NCBI RefSeq assembly: GCF_014898055.3
Contig: NW_023601212.1
Coordinates: forward strand, 50,084,329-50,148,328
Direction of reading: 5' to 3'
Source of the DNA: Talpa occidentalis
Lineage: Eukaryota > Chordata > Mammalia > Eulipotyphla > Talpidae
Length of the DNA: 64,000 bases
The notes beneath the pieces are model-generated. The model had not been told where the DNA came from. It saw only the letters and a program-made list of their open reading frames with translations, and ran no database searches. Positions 55,600-64,000 of this stretch are shown here, one piece after another. Made by a program: the position numbers and the translations under genes. Position 1 is the first letter of the stretch, and each line of letters begins with the position of its first letter.

Positions 55600-56075
55600 G
55601 TCAGATGCAGTACCTTAAAATAAAGGTTAGTGTTATGGCATGGTTTTGTGGATTGACTGAGTCCAGCCAGACAGCTCCTGCTTAGGAGCAGTCATACACC
55701 TGCATATATAGACGTTGGCTGCATTTGCTCAACTGGGCTGGATGTTCAAGGTGGCTGGCATAGGGGGCCAACTGTGATGTTGACTTCAGCTCAACTGGGG
55801 ACATCAACGAGCCCATGGATGACTTTTCCCCAAGGCTTGGGCTTCTCACAGCAGGTGGCCTGAGACTAGCCCCACTCCTGAGACTAGCCCCACTCCTCAC
55901 CTGACAGCCCACTTCCTAGAGGCAACAGTTCTTCTTCCATTTCTGTTTGTTGAAGCAATCACAGAGCCTGCCCAGATTCAAGGGAGCAGAAACATAGCCT
56001 CCGCTCCTGATGGGGGAGTGGCAAGGAGGCACGGCAGTTACTGAGGAATGGGTTGTGTGGAGGCAGCCATCTTTG
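55600..56075 (-). mobile_element. ERVL-MaLR (MLT1-like) LTR remnant
   Basis: Plus-strand order is TTTTGTGGATTGACTGAGTC, CTCAACTGGGCTGGATGTTC, AAGGTGGCTGGCATAG, GAAGCAATCACAGAGCCTGC, CCAGATTCAAGGGAGCAG, TGATGGGGGAGTGGCAAGG and GGCAGCCATCTTTG. This is the reverse complement of the MLT1-style LTR layout. It contains an 18-bp perfect tandem duplication (CCTGAGACTAGCCCCACT) at 55859-55894. Confidence 0.6.
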
Positions 56076-56384
56076 AGCTGTACAATGAGATACAGCGCCT
56101 ACCTGTTCTGCTATCAGGGTGGGTGGGTAGAGATCATTTAGTGTGAACAACATCATGGGAAATGCTCTTGACTTCTGCAACCTGGATTGTGTCCTTGGAT
56201 CTAATTCTATTCTAAAAGAAAAGCTGACAGAGGAACATATCTCCCTCATGCTTGTGTATCTAATCCAGGGGAACAAAAGCAATTATGTTGTTCATAAAAT
56301 CTTCTCAGATATATACTGATATCCCTAATGAGCCCAGGAACAGCAGCCTTTGGCATCAAACCTCACCTAGCTGCTTTCTAACTG

Positions 56385-56545
56385 GCTGACCTTCCCCAGA
56401 CTCCATGAACCTTATCTCTCATCTGTAAAGCAGGAATAATGATTTCTACTTCTCTGGGCTATTTGAAGGGATAAATGAGGTGATTTTTTGTAAGACACCC
56501 ATACCAGTTGTAGCATGTGGTGAGTACTTAATGAAACAGCTGTTT
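56385..56545 (+). repeat. MIR SINE remnant
   Basis: GGCTGACCTTCCCCAGACTC, CTTATCTCTCATCTGTAAAG, CAGGAATAATGATTTC, GGGATAAATGAGGTGATT and GTGGTGAGTACTTAATG follow MIR sense order from the mid-region on. Confidence 0.65.
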
Positions 56546-58259
56546 TCTTTTATCTCTGGTTTCCTGATTTCTATCTGTATCATATGCCCTGAAAACCTAC
56601 CAGTTACTAGAGGATTCCAGGCACTTCGGTGCTGGTTAACTATTTTACTATTTTGCTGAACATCACCCCATAGAATACTTTTTAATAGAGTCTTCTATTT
56701 TCAAATTTAGGTCTTTGAATTTAGACTTATCAATGTTAATGATTTTTTACTTCGCAAAAAAAGATTCCAAATATGGTCGTTGATGTTGGATTATTATGTT
56801 TTAAGTCTTAGCTTGTAATTTTCAAGTTTAAATTTGTTCATGTTATTGAAATTAAAGACGGAACAAATAAAGCAAATTTATAGTATGAGTGAAAATGCGT
56901 GTTTAACTACAATTTGTCATCACACATTAGTGAGGAAAAACTGTCTATCTCTAGGCGCCTCTCCTTCCTCAAGAGCCTGCTAATTAGCTAAATGTTTGGC
57001 ATATCTCAGTAACCCTCATAACTTGTGTAATTAAAATTAGCTCTGAACACATAGTATCCCACAACTCTTCCTGTTTGAAAGCGTCTTCTTCAACTGAGAC
57101 TTTTCTGTTAATCATTTCTCCTCACTGAACTAATGTCAGGATGAGAAATCCTTTTATTTTGTATGTCTTCTCAGAATGTTTAGGGGAAAACATTTTTACT
57201 TTTTAGAAAGATTCTCTGCTGACTTCAGAGGAAAAATTAATGGAGTCAGAGCTCCCATGATTTCCCCACCATTGAAAAGAATATAAAAAAGTTCAGCAGA
57301 GATAGACAAGGAGTTCACCCTTTTAAGTTGTTCATGTAATTTTGCCAGGAATGCTCAGAGTGCCATGATTGGAAAGTCTTATGAGTCTGGCACTGGTATA
57401 GTAGAGCATGCCACACATTGCAATAACAAGAACCAAGGGAAAGAAAATGTTTCATCCCATTTATTCATTCATTTGCTCATTCACACAACAAATATTCCAT
57501 TATCATCACTACATACCACTGACTGTCACTAAGATACTATGGGGAATACCCACAGTCTTCAAGGAGCCCACTGCCTGGAGGGGGAAGGTGAGCCAGAGGG
57601 CAGGCAGTTTCCATGGAGTATACTACTAGGCCTAACAAATACAGCACAATGCACAGTTAACCCAAACTTCTGTATAGGGGAATCCTCTTGGTGGAGGGAT
57701 TCCCATTTAACTAAACTGCCTTCATCACCAAAGCTCCATAAAAAACAGTATAGGTAGATATGGGCTCCCGTTCCTTCATCCTTTGGGCATAGAAAATGTT
57801 GCTCCAGTGTTGACCAGTGATCATAAGAGTAGCCTCCACGCTGGAAGTCTTTGTTAATCCAGCAAGTCTCTGTTGGGTCTTAATGTGCTGGGAGCAGAGA
57901 GTACAGCCAGGAATATGACAGTAAACAAAAGTGTGTACAGCATGGTTTCTGCCTTTGTGAAATGCATAGTCTGGAAACTGGAAAAGAAGCATAAAACCAA
58001 GATGATACATGCTGAATTTAAGCACAAATGACTGCCTCAAGGAGTGACAGTCAAGGAAACAATTCTGTTTCTGGAGGTGTGGTAGAGAGGAGCTTGAGGG
58101 ATGAATAGGAGTTTTAGGAAAACTAGGTAAAGAACAATAGGAGTAGAGGCTAGGGGCTTGAAAGGCCATGGGGTCCACCTAGAACTCCCCCAGACCTGAA
58201 GAGAGGAGAGAAGGGGCTATGTTCAGGTTCTGAAGGGCTGCCTATGGAAGGGCTATACT
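56546..58259. other. Intron; ancient-repeat trace at 57460-58130
   Basis: 56546-57450 is unassigned and A/T-rich, with CTAATTAGCTAAATG near 56981. 57460-58130 carries TTCATTCATTTGCTCATTC, CTTCAAGGAGCCCACTG and CATAGTCTGGAAACTGG, phrases of an ancient repeat that I cannot name. The 155-codon minus-strand open frame at 57711-58178 is incidental to it. Confidence 0.4.
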
Positions 58260-58620
58260 ATCCTGTCTATGGCTGCATTGTCACATAGTGATGAAGCATC
58301 TGGGTCTGAACTCACACGGGTGCATGTTGAGGGCACTGTAGGGGATAAGCAGCAAAGGGGTGTTGGGGTCCAGGGTCTAAGGTGGGGTTTTATGGGTGCT
58401 TTGGTGTTAACATATATCTAAATAGGTATAAATCTGCACCCCTAAATCATGTACAATGTTGTAAACCAGTGTGACTTCAATTGAAAAAAAAAAAAATAAT
58501 AACCTATCTGAGCCTGAGGTTCTTGAGCACACAGAAAACCCACCTGACGCTGTTGTAAGGGTTATTAGAAAAGATGAAATGAAGGAAGAGTTTGGCGAAA
58601 TGTTTGCCATGTTAGTAGCC
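58260..58620 (+). repeat. MIR split by a short L1 3' end
   Basis: A MIR-like head (ACATAGTGATGAAGCATCTG, GGTCTGAACTCACACGGG) at 58270-58330 and a MIR-like tail (TCTGAGCCTGAGGTTC, TGTTGTAAGGGTTATTAG) at 58500-58590 are separated by sequence ending TAAACCAGTGTGACTTCAAT and an A tract. That looks like a short L1 3' end (about 58340-58493). Confidence 0.4.
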
Positions 58621-58789
58621 ACTGGTAGATGTTAGCAGTCAACGCGACTGTGAAATTTGACTCCATAGACATTGAAATGCTATTGAAATTATAGTTCTTT
58701 GCTCTTGTCACTGTAGATTCTCGAATTTCATTGTACATCATCTTAATAAGTTGTCTTGATAATTCAACAAGATAATACCTATAATGTGC

Positions 58790-58985
58790 CTTGAACAGTT
58801 CCATGAATGTAGTACATGCTGTACATATGTGTATCACATAATTTTCTACCTGCTAAGAGGTAGAAATATGTTTTCTCATTTTAGAGATGGGTGAGCTAAG
58901 TTCAGAGAAGTTAAGCTGCCGGATAAGGTGGCACAGCTAGTAAAGAACAGAACCAGCTTCCAACCTGTGTCTCATTTCCTATGAC
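58790..58985 (-). repeat. MIR SINE remnant (antisense)
   Basis: TTTTCTCATTTTAGAGATGG, GTGAGCTAAGTTCAGAG, AAGTTAAGCTGCCGG, TGGCACAGCTAGTAAAGAAC and AGAACCAGCTTCCAACC give the antisense MIR pattern. Confidence 0.7.
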
Positions 58986-59059
58986 AGCAGCTGCCTTTTA
59001 AGATGTTATTTCACCGAAGTTCAACCACCACAACATGCTGTTTTTGTGAATTCTTTTTT

Positions 59060-59520
59060 GGGACTGTCCATCTTCGCTCAGGTTGTAAGCCATAGTTTTT
59101 ATAGAGCACTAGCCACAGCCAGTATAAAATCAGTCATTCCAGTTTTAGCATTATATCATTTTCCATTTTCCTTCATAGTCATCATGTGTAAAAGTACCTC
59201 AAGTAAATTTTTCTTAGCTTTTATCCTGCTGTGGGGTATTAGTCTATTTCCTGTTTTTCATTGTTATATAGTGCATAGTGCTTCTGTAAGCATATCCCCA
59301 AATACAACTGTTTTCTTTTGCTGATTGATTTCCTTAGATAAGCTTCCAGGAGTGGGATTGTTGGGTTGATGGTAATGAATAGTTTTATTGTTTTTGACAT
59401 ATGTTGCCTAATACCTTCCCTCAGCAGGGTAGGGAGACTCCCAGTTTCAACCCCAAGATAAAGCAGTAGAATTGATAGCCTCTCCAACAATGAATGCTAT
59501 ATTTTTTAAACTCCTGCTAA
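59060..59520 (-). mobile_element. Ancient L1 ORF2 fragment (antisense)
   Basis: Plus strand: TATTTCCTGTTTTTCATTG, GTAAGCATATCCCCAAATAC, AAGCTTCCAGGAGTGGGATTG, TGTTGGGTTGATGGTAATG and GATAGCCTCTCCAACAATG match antisense old L1 ('cctaggagtgggattgctgggtc...ctccaccaacaatg'). Confidence 0.65.
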
Positions 59521-59644
59521 TTTCATTAGAAGAATAAAATTAATACCCCAAGACCATTTTTTTTTGCATATGTTAGTGATTTTCATTCTTTAGAACAGAT
59601 TGTCACCTAATGTCACACTCTCCTTTATGCTTTCTCTCTACTCT

Positions 59645-59830
59645 TGTTGTTACTAGTCAGTTAATAAATTTTAGGTGTGCATAATTATAGATCAACCTCT
59701 GTATAAATTTCATTTAGTTCACCACTGAAGTTCCAATTCCATCTTTTGCCATACAATTGGCCTCTTTTGCCCAATTTACTTCCCTTTCTTTTCTGGTAAC
59801 CACTAATTTAATCTGATAGTCTGAAAGTTC
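59645..59830 (-). mobile_element. Old L1 3' UTR fragment (antisense)
   Basis: GTTAATAAATTTTAGGTGTGC, ATAATTATAGATCAACC, CACCACTGAAGTTCCAATTC, TTTGCCATACAATTGG and TTTTCTGGTAACCACTAAT parallel the 3' ends at 12513 and 14377. It is separate from 59060-59520 because the order restarts. Confidence 0.8.
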
Positions 59831-59884
59831 ATTTTCAAATGTCTTGAATGTATGACTGTTGAGCTACTTTGAAAGATGTGTTAG

Positions 59885-59960
59885 ATACATGCACACATGC
59901 AAGTGTGTGTGTATTTATTTAGCAGGCAGATGCAGACACACGTATGTGTGTGTGTACCAA
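59885..59960. repeat. TG/CA-rich tract
   Basis: ATACATGCACACATGCAAGTG, then TGTGTGTG, and a second CACACGTATGTGTGTGTG near 59937-59954. An interrupted dinucleotide repeat. Confidence 0.8.
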
Positions 59961-60369
59961 AAACAAAACTGGAGATGTTTAGTGTGTGTTCATCATTATC
60001 ACAGGACAACAAAGAAGAACATTTCCCAAACATAGGAGCTCTGTCAAGTAAGGAGATGGGCAAACACAGTACAGCCCATTACAGGAGAATGAAAGGGAAG
60101 GGAAGTCAGGTGGGAGGAAACCAGAAAACTGCTGTGGGAGAAGGACTTTAAAGAAGAGAGGAGTGGTCATCTCTGCTGGATGATGGAGGGAGCTGGGGGG
60201 AAGGGGAAAGGGCGGAGGGGAGGCATCTGTGAATGGGGCTGCAAGGAGGTCATCAATAAGCTTGGCAAGTGATTACCTTTTTACAAAATAATGTTGACCT
60301 GACATCCCTGTACTTTTTAATACCATTCAGCGTGGAAGCATCCTTTCCCTAGTGGGATATAGTGAGTAG

Positions 60370-60620
60370 TAAAGAAGAAGCCTGGGCTTCAGAGTCAAAT
60401 AGACATAATTTGATTCAATCATGGCTTTGCAACTCACTAGCTGAGTCACCTTGGGCAAGAATCATAACACCTTACATTATATTTCCCTGTAGGGAAACTT
60501 TGCTTTTACAAAATATCTGTCAGGGCCCCTAGGATGAGGTGAATTGATATCTGTGAAATGCTTAATGCAATGCCTGGCAAGACTAGGACCTCTCTAAATG
60601 GTAGTTGCTCCAATGATCAG
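60370..60620 (+). repeat. MIR SINE remnant with insertion
   Basis: AGCCTGGGCTTCAGAGTC, TTGATTCAATCATGGC (B-box region), TTGCAACTCACTAGCTGAG, TCACCTTGGGCAAGAATC, then later TGAAATGCTTAATGCAATGCC and GCCTGGCAAGACTAGG. The MIR head and tail are present with unrelated or decayed sequence between. Confidence 0.7.
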
Positions 60621-60699
60621 GAAGACTTTAAATGTAATAATGATTTTAAATAGATCCCATCATACATGATTTATTCTAATTATAAGCAGTCACTGAGTA

Positions 60700-60850
60700 G
60701 GAAAAAGCAGCAGTTAAGAGCTGGATTAGAACCCTCTACTTCACTCTGGTCCTTGGGCAAAAAATGTATTACTTTGGGCTTCAGTTTCCTCATCTTTGAA
60801 ATGGAGACAGTAACACCCACCACATATACGTGGGCGTGGTGATGAAGATG
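60700..60850 (+). repeat. Second MIR SINE remnant
   Basis: AGCAGTTAAGAGCTGGATTAG, TCTGGTCCTTGGGC, TTGGGCTTCAGTTTCC, TCATCTTTGAAATGGAGAC and AGTAACACCCACCACATA, in MIR sense order, about 80 nt after the previous one. Confidence 0.7.
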
Positions 60851-60955
60851 ATGATAAAGAAGGAGGAAGGAAAAAAGGAATTAAAAAAGAAGCAATTAGC
60901 CAGCTACCTCTTTGTATAAAGTACTTTATTCCATTTAAGAATAGAAGTAATTCTG

Positions 60956-61224
60956 GGCCTCCCTGGTGGCGCAAGGGGTTAAAACGCAGCACTATGAAGC
61001 TATCCTCAGCCACTGCAGCCCAAGTTTGATCCCCAGCCAGGGAGCTGATCCACATGGCACAGCAGACCTTTCCTATCTTGCCTGCTGCTCCCCTCAGCAG
61101 TGTATTTCAGTCAGTCCACCTGTTCTGTTCCCCACTCTGTCTCTGGTGAATCCCCTCAGCCCCTGCACCTCTGGCCTGTACCCCAGCTCTTGTATGCATA
61201 AATAAATAAATCTTTTTTTAAAAA
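60956..61224 (+). mobile_element. tRNA-derived SINE, TGCATAAATAAATAAATCTTT-tail type
   Basis: GGCCTCCCTGGTGGCGCAAG, AAAACGCAGCACTATGAAGC, AGTTTGATCCC, CTCAGCAGTGTATTTCAGTC and CTTGTATGCATAAATAAATA plus a mixed T/A tail. The target duplication AAGAATAGAAGTAATTCTG is the longest perfect one in the window (19 bp; 60937-60955 and 61225-61243). Confidence 0.96.
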
Positions 61225-61243
61225 AAGAATAGAAGTAATTCTG

Positions 61244-62809
61244 TGCCTTTCAACTTTTTCTCTTTACTCTCTCCCTTTCCTGTACTTCTTTAATTTACCC
61301 TAAGAGTCCTAAATTTTTCTTTTTTCTTTCTTTTGAAGTTTACTTGTATCTCTCTTTGGGTTCTTTTGTTTCAGTTATTTCATCAATGATTAGCTTTGTC
61401 AAGGTCACTACTTAGAATTTTCTTTTCCTTTGGCTCATTTTTATCAACAATATTCCTCCCCTGAATTGATGATCCTAACTTGTTGCTGAGTGGAAAATTG
61501 ATTCCATATTCATCCCATCCCTTTTTAACTCAATATCCCTCATAAGTGATTTCCCCCTTTATTTTATCCCTGCTATTTGGGGTGACAGTTTGGTTTTTGT
61601 AGAAAAGCTGTGGGATGACATGGCTTCTCTGGCACAGAAGCCATTTAAATATTCTGTAGATATCACATACCCGCCTGTCAGCCTCAAGGCCTTGTACTCC
61701 CCTTCTCTGACTTGTTAGACTTAATTTTTATGGGTCAAAAACTAAAGCTATATTAATTTTCTCCTGTTTCTGTGATTTGACTTTCTGGTTTTAGACTTAA
61801 GAGCGGTTTTTTGTTGTTTTTTTTTACCTTTGTATCATCCATAGGGATGCTCTTGTATGTTTTTCTATGTACAAATGAAACACAAAAGACAGTGAGTATT
61901 TCCAGGCTCCAGTCCATGGACTTTTTGCATTGGGCTTTGGGGTGAAGGTGTGGAAAATTGACTCTTTTGATTCTCCTCCCCTTAGAGACTCCTGTTGCTT
62001 GCAGATTCTGTCTCTACGGTCTATTTTCTCTCTGCCATCTTCCCTCACCTCCTTTTCAACGTGTGATTATTTTTTCAACCCTCCAAAAATGTCTCTTGTA
62101 TCTATTTCTGATTCACTAAGGTGTTTTCTGCAGTGTTGATTTTAATATTCACCGTCTGCCATGACGGTCTTATCTCCTCTGTCACGGCGCGTGTGTGTCC
62201 TGCTCTGCTCTTATTTCTTAACAGGGATGTTTCATTTTATCTCCCTGAGAATGAATAACAGCTGTTTCCTGAAAATTTCTCACATGGTGTGCAAGATTTA
62301 TTTCAGGGGGGATGATAATTGCTTCAGAGATCTTCCTAGCTTTTCATTTTTCTTTTGGGCTACGTAACTTTCTCATTAAGCCAGATCTTTTTTCTATTCT
62401 TTATACTTCCTCTCTCAATTTTTGGAGTTTTTGTTGTATGGAAACTGCTTTAAATCCCATTTCCATCATTTTGAGGGGGTTGGGAGAAGGTCAATTAGAA
62501 ATGATCTCTTTTTTCTCCACTGTCCTGTCCTTTCAATAACCACTGTTGTATTTCCTGAACTGATTGCCAATCAGAACTTTTTAAAAAAAACATATCAAAG
62601 GATATGGTGAAGGATATAGATGAACATCCAGATGGAAGAAATGCATAGGGCAGGTATGTGGGGAGGGGTGTGGAGCGTCCTTGCCTTTTCTGGGTACTCA
62701 GCTCTCCCAACACCCCCATATGTTCACCAGCCAGGAGGCTCTCCAAATCCTATATTTGGGAGATTTTTTTTTTTTGGAGGCTTCATCACATAGTATAAAT
62801 GGCCATTAA
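61244..62809. other. Intron, no recognised element
   Basis: Unassigned, T-rich on the plus strand. Open frames at 61824-62048 (-) and 62161-62367 (+) lack splice or homology support. Confidence 0.45.
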
Positions 62810-63100
62810 CTCCATCATTAGCCCTCTCCCTTGAGAGAATGGAGAGTTCACCTGGGTTGGATGGGGCTGAAAAAGCCAAACTTCTAACCATGGTTCAGTT
62901 TTTCTAGTGACTGGCCCCCAACCAAGAAATCCCCCAGAGCCACCTCATTAGAACAAAAGACACTGCTGTCACCCAGGACATTCCAGCAGTTTGAGGAGCC
63001 TTGTGTTAGGAACTGAGGTCAAAGGCCAAATATTACAACAAAATGTGCTCCTAGTACTCTTATTATTTAAGAAGTGACAAGGGCTTGGGGGCTGGGGCAT
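62810..63100. mobile_element. Probable ERVL-type LTR remnant
   Basis: GACTGGCCCCCAACCAAGAAA, CCCCCAGAGCCACCTCATTAG, AACAAAAGACACTGCTG, CACCCAGGACATTCCAGCAG and AGGAACTGAGGTCAAAGG recall ancient ERVL LTRs in mammals. Termini and subfamily not determined. Confidence 0.35.
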
Positions 63101-64000
63101 GACACAATCATCTGCTACTCTGTCTACTGTGAATACCCCCCGACCCCAGGCCGGAGAAATGACTCTGCAGGTCTGGGCCATAGACATGAACTAAGGGTCC
63201 TTTACCACCTGCCTCTGTGTATCCCTTCCTGCAAGATGGCCAGGTGATGTTTGGGTCTCCTGGGAGGAGTGTCAGCTCAGATCCTGTATCTGAGCACACT
63301 CAAAATGCCATCAGACCTTTGTAAGGGTTAAGGGGACTTTTTTTTTTTTTAAATCTTGTCACAGTCATGTGGTTACTGCAGTATCTGCCACTTATCTCCC
63401 TAAGCAAGTTGGCAGAGCATTTCTAAAATTGTCTACTTCTTAGTGTTTCAGGGCAAGGTGAGGGGCACCCTAGGGCCCCCAAACCTCCTTGCTCTAAATG
63501 GGTTCTGTCATCCGTTGCATCAAGACAAAACATACTCTAATGCATAAGACTTTCAATAGAAAATAATTTTGATTTAGTGTGCAATAAAGAGAAGAAAAGA
63601 ATAGGTAAAATAATTTTCAAATGAAATACCCAAAGTTACCCACCCCTTCATGGGTAAATGCCCAACCAAACAGGGTTGGCTCAAAACAAGACCCACTGAG
63701 GCCCAAAAGCTTGCCAACACTCCTTAAGAACCTTCTGGTCGGGACCCATAGGAGAGGAGCAGAAAGGACTAGGCAAGTCTGGAAGAAAAAGAGCAAAATC
63801 AAAATACCCATGGGTCTCTCACTCAAATCTCTGTCGCTTTTAAGTGTCAACTACCATATCCCTAAGACCCTGGTACAAGTCCAAGGCCAAGAAGCAAGCC
63901 CAGCTCTGTCTTCACATGCCTTTCTGCTCCATGTGCCTCCTCCAGGTCTCCTTCTTTCTCTCTCTCCTTCCATCTCCTTGTCTACTCTTAGCTTCTTCTC
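63101..64000. other. Intron to window edge, possible truncated LTR
   Basis: No exon recognised. From about 63600 to the end, a C/A-rich stretch (ACCCACCCCTTCATGGG, GAACCTTCTGGTCGGGACCC, TCCTTCTTTCTCTCTCTCC) could be the start of another LTR cut by the window edge. Not supported by termini. Confidence 0.35.

Noticed and set aside
57711..58178. 155-codon minus-strand open frame
   Set aside because: It lies across an ancient repeat-like segment, has no promoter or splice context and resembles no protein I know.
1..64000. CRISPR array, operon or prokaryotic mobile system
   Set aside because: Repeats are dispersed retroposons with poly(A) tails and target duplications, not regularly spaced direct repeats; no bacterial gene organisation.

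Overview
The window is mammalian nuclear DNA and is almost entirely intron. It has no bacterial-style gene packing and no long open reading frame apart from a decayed LINE-1 ORF2. About twenty tRNA-derived SINEs share one body (head with Pol III A and B boxes, then a conserved unrelated tail). They resemble the SINEs I associate with rhinolophoid bats (Rhin-1-like) rather than the Ves, Alu, B1/B2 or CHR families. With the bat-like L1 3' ends, my best guess for the host is a bat, probably a horseshoe-bat relative; this rests on recall, not a search. Old MIR, L2, L1M and MaLR remnants form the background expected of any placental mammal.

The one protein-coding feature I can support is a 95-nt internal exon at 37608-37702 (+). 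It has a polypyrimidine tract and AG acceptor, a GTAAGA donor and a single open frame. Its 31 complete codons match my memory of C1orf21, a small conserved protein of about 121 aa and unknown function. I found no other exon of that gene, so about 37.6 kb of upstream intron and 26.3 kb of downstream intron fill the rest.

Layout. 0-7.4 kb: MIR, three SINEs, TG repeats and unassigned intron. 7.4-8.9 kb: an old L1 holding a twin-primed (5'-inverted) L1, which itself holds a SINE. 10-25 kb: SINEs on both strands, antisense L1 remnants, and at 21.1-22.5 kb the best-preserved L1, with a perfect 15-bp target duplication. 25.3-33.9 kb: solo LTRs of one family, three complete with 5-bp duplications (two exact) and one diverged relative, plus a repeat-free block at 31.8-32.5 kb that is the best enhancer candidate. 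33.2-35.9 kb: a nested stack (solo LTR, internally deleted L1 and SINE inside an older L1). 36-40 kb: the exon and flanking intron. 40-64 kb: more SINEs, including a head-only copy; a minute L1 insertion with a perfect 17-bp duplication; a second twin-primed L1; a MaLR LTR; and ancient repeats.

Apart from the exon, the genes do not work together as a system. The window is best read as a record of retrotransposon insertion mechanisms inside a conserved gene's intron. I did not find a convincing undescribed biological system. The most interesting items are the 5-bp-duplication LTR family, the two SINE tail types, the two twin-priming events, the aberrant short insertions and the candidate conserved element.
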